DNA of 64,000 bases from contig NZ_VJVW01000002.1 in the NCBI RefSeq assembly GCF_009735585.1, forward strand, positions 124,001 to 188,000. Reading direction: 5' to 3'. This stretch comes from Christiangramia aestuarii (GTDB taxonomy: Bacteria; Bacteroidota; Bacteroidia; Flavobacteriales; Flavobacteriaceae). Position 1 is the stretch's first letter; every line of letters starts with the position of its first letter. Position numbers and translations under genes: made by a program. Shown piece by piece: positions 59,633 through 64,000 of the stretch. A model generated the notes under the pieces. It was given only the letters and a program-made list of their open reading frames with translations, had not been told where the DNA came from and made no database searches.

Positions 59633-60336
59633 AGGTATTCTTCAGTAACTTCCTTACTACTTAGATTCTCGTAACTAAACCTCAGCTCTTTTTCTGTATT
59701 CTGAACCTGGCTGATACTTTGGGTTTTCAGAAAACCCCGGTCTATGATAAGATCATATTCTCTATTACCTTCCCCAGCATTATGATGAAAATCTAAAAGC
59801 GACCTGGCTGAAAAACCTTCTGTTTCTTTAAGCTTTTTGAACCAGTCGCGCCGCAGTTGCTTCATTTCTTCAGAATACAAAGGAGAGGAAGACCAGAGGT
59901 GTTCTTTCAGAGGTAACTTCTTCAGCTTTCGTTGATGGCCGTCCCAAATAAATTCATAAAATATGAGTCCGTTATGCCAGTCTACCACGATCATGGTAAA
60001 AGGCTCTATACCTTCAAGCCTATAATCTTTAAATGCTTTTTTTAATTTTTTCCTACTCAGGAAATCCTTTACCACTACTCCCCTGCTTTTGCGATATTCG
60101 GGCTGTCTTATATGGGGTTTTTCTGCTCCGTTCATTAGACAAACACAGCGAAGCAATTCACTAATCCCCAGCCAGGTGCCTCCTGCCTCTTCATCTTTCG
60201 GAAAATAAAGCCTGCAACCATTGTATACCTCGCTTTGTGGTGGGAGGGTATTCCTACTTACCGCTTCGTCCCGGTTAGAGGTCAAAATAAAAGCGTTCAG
60301 CGATTCCGGATGAGGAACAAGAGTGATGGTACACAT
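59617..60336 (-). CDS. NRDE/TANGO2-family protein
   Basis: A 239-residue protein of the NRDE family (animal TANGO2), with the N-terminal MCTITLVPH (Cys2, possible N-terminal nucleophile) and the eponymous LTSNRDEA, then GGTWLGIS and VCLMNGAE. The activity is uncertain; heme handling has been proposed for eukaryotic members. Start ATG 60336. It overlaps apaG by 16 bp at the 3' end. Confidence 0.9.
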   Translation of the reverse strand: MCTITLVPHPESLNAFILTSNRDEAVSRNTLPPQSEVYNGCRLYFPKDEEAGGTWLGISELLRCVCLMNGAEKPHIRQPEYRKSRGVVVKDFLSRKKLKKAFKDYRLEGIEPFTMIVVDWHNGLIFYEFIWDGHQRKLKKLPLKEHLWSSSPLYSEEMKQLRRDWFKKLKETEGFSARSLLDFHHNAGEGNREYDLIIDRGFLKTQSISQVQNTEKELRFSYENLSSKEVTEEYLQLRA

Positions 60337-60386
60337 GGGTGAAAATGAAAATTTTAAGGAAAATTACAAAAAAAGTTAAGCTTTCG

Positions 60387-60398
60387 TGAACGGGTTCA
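60387..60398. promoter_or_regulatory. Candidate operator upstream of pruA
   Basis: Short dyad TGAAC-GG-GTTCA in the 139-bp gap between the NRDE gene and pruA, followed by a promoter-like TACCTTTA near 60429. No regulator identified. Confidence 0.3.
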
Positions 60399-60475
60399 TC
60401 TTAGTCTTTAAAACCGCTTTATTTTTTTACCTTTAGCGCAATTAAAATACAATCGAAAAAAGCAAAAATAATATT

Positions 60476-62119
60476 ATGGGAAAAGGATTTTTTCACGTTC
60501 CTGTAGCCGTTAACGAACCAGTTAAAAGTTACGCTCCGGGAACCCCAGAAAGAGAAGAAGTTTTACTCACTTACAAAGACCTTTGGAACGCAAATACCGA
60601 AGTTCCATTATATATAGGTTCAGAGCAGGTTAAAACTGGAGACACAAGAACCATTAATCCACCTCACGATCACCAGCATGTGGTGGGTACCTATCACATC
60701 GCTAAGAAAAAGCATGTTGAAAAAGCTATAGAAGAAGCTTTAGAAGCTCGTAAAAAATGGGCTAAACTGGAATGGGAACAACGTGCTGCGGTTTTCTTGA
60801 AAGCTGCTGACCTTATCTCTGGCCCATACAGACAAAAAATGAACGCTGCCACCATGATCGGGCAGTCTAAAAATATATACCAGGCAGAAATAGATTCAGC
60901 TGCAGAGATCTGTGATTTTCTTCGCTTTAATGTGGAGTTCATGGCAGAGCTATATAACGAGCAGCCAATTTCTTCTGATGGAAACTGGAACCGCGTAGAG
61001 TACAGACCACTTGAAGGTTTTGTTTATGCTATCACGCCTTTCAACTTTACTGCTATTGCCGGTAACCTTCCTTCCAGTGCAGCCCTGATGGGGAATGTAA
61101 CTGTTTGGAAGCCTAGTGACAGCCAGATGCTGTCTGCCCAGGTCCTTATGGAAGTATTCAAAGAAGCCGGGGTACCAGATGGAGTGATCAATATGGTAAA
61201 TGGTGATCCAGAAATGGTGACCGATACTGTACTGGCCAGCCCTGATTTCGCAGGTATCCATTTTACCGGTAGTACCGATGTATTTAAAGGTATCTGGGAA
61301 AAAGTCGGGAAGAATATCAGAAAATATAAGACTTACCCTCGCATCGTTGGTGAGACCGGAGGTAAAGATTTTATCCTTGCACACCCAACAGCAAATCCAA
61401 AACAGGTAGCCACAGCTATTTCCAGAGGTGCATTTGAATACCAGGGACAAAAATGTAGCGCGGCATCAAGGGTTTACCTTCCAAAAAGCCTATGGCCTGA
61501 GATCAAGGATTTCGTAGTAGAAGACGTAGAATCTTTTAAGATGGGATCTCCAGAAGATATGACCAATTTCATCAATGCAGTGATCCACGAGGCATCTTTC
61601 GATAAATTGGCGAGCTATATAGACAAGGCTAAGAAAGATAAGAATGCCGAGATCGTCGTTGGAGGAAATTATGATAAATCTAAAGGTTACTTCGTTGAGC
61701 CAACAGTAATCCTTACTACAGATCCTCATTACACTACCATGGAAACGGAATTATTCGGACCGGTGGTAACGATATACGTTTACGACGATAAAAATTTCGA
61801 TGAAAAGAAGTGGGCAGATATTTGCGAAACTGTAGATAATACAAGTATGTATGCACTTACAGGGGCAATTTTATCTGGAGACCGTTATGCAGCAGCCCAG
61901 GCCACAGACCTGTTACAGAATGCTGCCGGTAACTTCTACATCAACGATAAGCCAACGGGAGCAGTAGTAGGTCAGCAACCATTTGGTGGAGCAAGATCCA
62001 GTGGCACCAACGATAAAGCTGGTTCTAAGATGAATCTTATGAGATGGATCTCGGTAAGACTAATCAAGGAAACTTTTGTTCCGGCAACAGATTACAGGTA
62101 TCCTTTCATGGGTGAGTAA
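60476..62119 (+). CDS. pruA: L-glutamate gamma-semialdehyde (1-pyrroline-5-carboxylate) dehydrogenase
   Basis: Oxidises glutamate semialdehyde from proline degradation to glutamate with NAD+. The 547 residues form an aldehyde dehydrogenase fold with AITPFNFTAIAGNLP, NAD-binding IHFTGSTDVFKGIW, catalytic Glu in VGETGGKDF, catalytic Cys in YQGQKCSAASR, and the C-terminal GQQPFGGARSSGTNDK. The single-domain form implies a separate proline dehydrogenase, not seen in the window. Start ATG 60476; own terminator. Confidence 0.97.
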   Translation: MGKGFFHVPVAVNEPVKSYAPGTPEREEVLLTYKDLWNANTEVPLYIGSEQVKTGDTRTINPPHDHQHVVGTYHIAKKKHVEKAIEEALEARKKWAKLEWEQRAAVFLKAADLISGPYRQKMNAATMIGQSKNIYQAEIDSAAEICDFLRFNVEFMAELYNEQPISSDGNWNRVEYRPLEGFVYAITPFNFTAIAGNLPSSAALMGNVTVWKPSDSQMLSAQVLMEVFKEAGVPDGVINMVNGDPEMVTDTVLASPDFAGIHFTGSTDVFKGIWEKVGKNIRKYKTYPRIVGETGGKDFILAHPTANPKQVATAISRGAFEYQGQKCSAASRVYLPKSLWPEIKDFVVEDVESFKMGSPEDMTNFINAVIHEASFDKLASYIDKAKKDKNAEIVVGGNYDKSKGYFVEPTVILTTDPHYTTMETELFGPVVTIYVYDDKNFDEKKWADICETVDNTSMYALTGAILSGDRYAAAQATDLLQNAAGNFYINDKPTGAVVGQQPFGGARSSGTNDKAGSKMNLMRWISVRLIKETFVPATDYRYPFMGE

Positions 62120-62140
62120 TCCTTACTTACAAAAATTCTA

Positions 62141-62172
62141 AAAAAGCCATTCCACCCGGGATGGCTTTTTTT
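62141..62172 (+). terminator. Intrinsic terminator of pruA
   Basis: AAAAAGCCAT (62141-62150) / ATGGCTTTTT (62161-62170) with a 10-nt loop and trailing T run. Confidence 0.88.
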
Positions 62173-62285
62173 GTTATAGCTGATAATCAGAAACATACCG
62201 TAAACACTTGCTTTTCCTTCGGGGTTCATCGACTTTAATTGATTTTTAGCGAATAATTAAGATACTTTAGGATTTTTCTATTAAA

Positions 62286-62309
62286 TTTATGAGCTATTTC
62301 ACTCATAAA
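62286..62309. promoter_or_regulatory. Inverted repeat upstream of the PKD-like secreted protein
   Basis: TTTATGAG (62286-62293) and CTCATAAA (62302-62309) with an 8-nt spacer, about 100 bp before the gene start; could bind a dimeric regulator. Confidence 0.3.
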
Positions 62310-62407
62310 CAGTTATTTGTGATTTAACATCTTGTTCCGCCCCATTTTTTTATTGCCCCACCTAAATTACCCTACATAATATTTTTTTGTAATTAAACCT
62401 TGCGACT

Positions 62408-64000
62408 ATGGGGAAAAGATTACTAGTGATTATTGTATGGATTTCATTTTTGGTTCCAGCGCTAAGCTGGGGGCAATGTCCTACGTCTTTAACTATCAGT
62501 GCTGATACCGGTACTACCATTTGCGGAGGAACTTCGGTTACCTTCGACGCATCCATTCCTTCGGGATCTTATGGCAGCCTTTCTTACGACTGGCAGGTGA
62601 ACGGAAGTTCAGTTGGAAGCGGAAACACCTTCAATTCTTCGAACTTACAAAACGGGGATGACGTCCAGTTAATCATAACTTCAACAGAATCAGATGGAGT
62701 TACTGCCTGTAGTAAAAGCAGTAATACGCTACAAATGACGGTGAATGCCAACCGCACCGGATCCGTCACCATACAGGCCAGCCAGACAAATATCTGCCCT
62801 GGAGAAACTGTCGACTTTTCAATTGGTTCCATTGCAAATGCAGGATCGGGAGCCACTTATTCCTGGAAAGTAAATAACAGTGTGGTACAAAGTAGTAATA
62901 GCAACACTTTCTCACAGGTAATGCAAAATGGGGATATTGTTAGTCTGGACGTCATTTCCAGTGTACCCTGTACTCCAAATTTTAGCAGTTCCAATACTAT
63001 AAGCATAACACAAAAAGACGGGGTCCCCAGCCAACCTACGTCTATAAATGGAAACATAACGGTTTGTCCAGGCGAAACAAAAACCTATTCCGTTACTAAT
63101 GATCCAACCGTTACTGAATATATATGGAGCATTCCATCCGGATGGTCTGGATCCAGCAATACAAATTCAATAGATGTTACTACGGGGCCTAACAGCGGAG
63201 ATATCAGCGTAATTGCAAAAAATGATTGTGGCAGTAGTGCACCCATTACTATTAGCATCAATTCTGAAGCTGCCGCACCTAATACTCCCGGAACAATCTC
63301 AGGAAACACTTCTGTATGTCCGGGGATATCAGAAACCTATTCCATAGCCGCGATAGCCAATGCTGCGGAATATATCTGGACCTTACCAAATGGCTGGAAT
63401 AATAACAATACTACTGTAACAACAACCACGCCCAGTATTGATGTAATATCCGGAGCCACTGGAAATAACAGTGACATAAGCGTTATTGCCAGAAATTCCT
63501 GCGGGGATAGTGCAGTAAGGAAACTAAATGTTACCGTAAAACCGGGCACACCAAATACACCAGGCTTAATTGCTGGCGATGACACTATTTGTCCAGGTGC
63601 AACTAAAACATATACCGTAGCCGCGGTTACGGGAGCAACCTCTTATACCTGGACCCTGCCTTCGGGGTTTTCAGCCAGTAACCTTACTACAAGCAGCCCA
63701 AGTATTAACATCACCGCAGGTTCGGCTGGTTCAGGCGATATAACAGTTAGCGCTTCTAACGATTGTGGTACCAGTAGTGGTGTTTCTACAAAATCGATCA
63801 GTGTTTTACCTGCTCCACCGGTAATGGCCGGTAGCATTCAAGGGCCTGCCGGAGTGTGCGCTAATACCACGGCGCATTCTTATACCATACCTGTTATTGC
63901 TAATGCCACTTCCTACACCTGGACCGCGACTTCAGGATTGAGTATCACTAGTGGCCAAGGAACAAATACAATTACGGTAAATTCAGGATCAACCGGCGGC
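62408..64000 (+). CDS. Giant secreted protein with PKD-like repeats, N-terminal part (cut by window edge)
   Basis: From ATG 62408 the frame is open for 531 codons to the right edge. It begins with a signal peptide (MGKRLLVIIVWISFLVPALSWG) and continues as beta-sandwich repeats of about 70-90 residues. The last four are clearly related: (V/I)CPG.T.TY(S/T)(V/I)..., (E/S)Y.W(S/T).PSG(W/F), ...I.V..G...SGDI(S/T)V.A.N.CG. This is the PKD-like (PKD_6) type common in flavobacterial T9SS proteins. The sorting domain expected at the C-terminus is outside the window. Likely a surface or gliding-associated adhesin (inference). Confidence 0.85.
   Translation, partial: MGKRLLVIIVWISFLVPALSWGQCPTSLTISADTGTTICGGTSVTFDASIPSGSYGSLSYDWQVNGSSVGSGNTFNSSNLQNGDDVQLIITSTESDGVTACSKSSNTLQMTVNANRTGSVTIQASQTNICPGETVDFSIGSIANAGSGATYSWKVNNSVVQSSNSNTFSQVMQNGDIVSLDVISSVPCTPNFSSSNTISITQKDGVPSQPTSINGNITVCPGETKTYSVTNDPTVTEYIWSIPSGWSGSSNTNSIDVTTGPNSGDISVIAKNDCGSSAPITISINSEAAAPNTPGTISGNTSVCPGISETYSIAAIANAAEYIWTLPNGWNNNNTTVTTTTPSIDVISGATGNNSDISVIARNSCGDSAVRKLNVTVKPGTPNTPGLIAGDDTICPGATKTYTVAAVTGATSYTWTLPSGFSASNLTTSSPSINITAGSAGSGDITVSASNDCGTSSGVSTKSISVLPAPPVMAGSIQGPAGVCANTTAHSYTIPVIANATSYTWTATSGLSITSGQGTNTITVNSGSTGG

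Noticed and set aside
62362-63837. Series of minus-strand open frames
   Set aside because: They are antisense to the continuous plus-strand PKD-like gene, which has a signal peptide and recognisable repeats.

Overview
The window looks like the chromosome of a marine Flavobacteriaceae bacterium, probably close to Gramella/Christiangramia. This rests on the gene repertoire: type III glutamine synthetase, Na+-NQR, a type IX secretion (T9SS) plug protein and T9SS-sorted surface proteins, an Oar-like TonB receptor, BlaI/M56 pairs, and DUF1599, BT_3928, DUF4293 and DUF3667 proteins. Promoters resemble the Bacteroidetes TAnnTTTG type, Shine-Dalgarno sequences are not evident, and TTG starts are common. 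The genus is an inference from recognition, not from a search.

Layout. 0-6.2 kb: minus-strand housekeeping genes (prfA cut by the left edge, purM, glnN, a Na+/Ca2+ exchanger). 6.2-8.8 kb: a BlaI repressor and M56 sensor-protease operon. 8.8-16.6 kb: apt, a large Oar-like TonB receptor, and a run of small enzymes (DinB, exported RidA, SRAP peptidase, 5'-nucleotidase). 16.8-19.6 kb: a soluble PAS-PAS-PAS-GAF histidine kinase and a receiver-only response regulator. 19.9-28.7 kb: an AT-rich accessory stretch with a lipoprotein, decayed gene pieces, a 1431-residue T9SS adhesin with four near-identical EF-hand-like repeats, an unusual repeat-rich intergenic region, and a broken HsdM/ADP-ribosylglycohydrolase chimera, closed by tRNA-Arg. 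28.8-41.6 kb: conserved core genes (clpS-prmA-tpiA-BT_3928-DUF1599; folP-cdaA; an ABC exporter with truA; rho; tRNA-Gly; a divergent clpP). 41.6-49.2 kb: two convergent L,D-transpeptidases, gpmI, a thioredoxin-like lipoprotein, map with an overlapping NUMOD4/HNH gene, and a methyltransferase. 49.2-56.7 kb: the complete nqrABCDEF operon followed by a small conserved gene and apbE, the flavin transferase that matures NqrB and NqrC. 56.8-64 kb: the T9SS plug protein, DUF3667, apaG, an NRDE protein, pruA, and the start of a giant PKD-like secreted protein cut by the right edge.

How the parts fit together. NQR sets up the sodium gradient that the Na+/Ca2+ exchanger can use. The T9SS plug protein belongs to the machinery that would export the adhesin and possibly the PKD-like protein. 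PruA and GlnN touch glutamate/glutamine metabolism. CdaA makes c-di-AMP, and the L,D-transpeptidases act on the cell wall.

The most unusual material is at 21.2-28.7 kb: the frameshifted HsdM::ADP-ribosylglycohydrolase fusion, a helically phased TAACGGT array just upstream of it, crossing inverted repeats upstream of the adhesin, and a truncated copy of the 5'-nucleotidase gene whose intact version lies 5 kb away.
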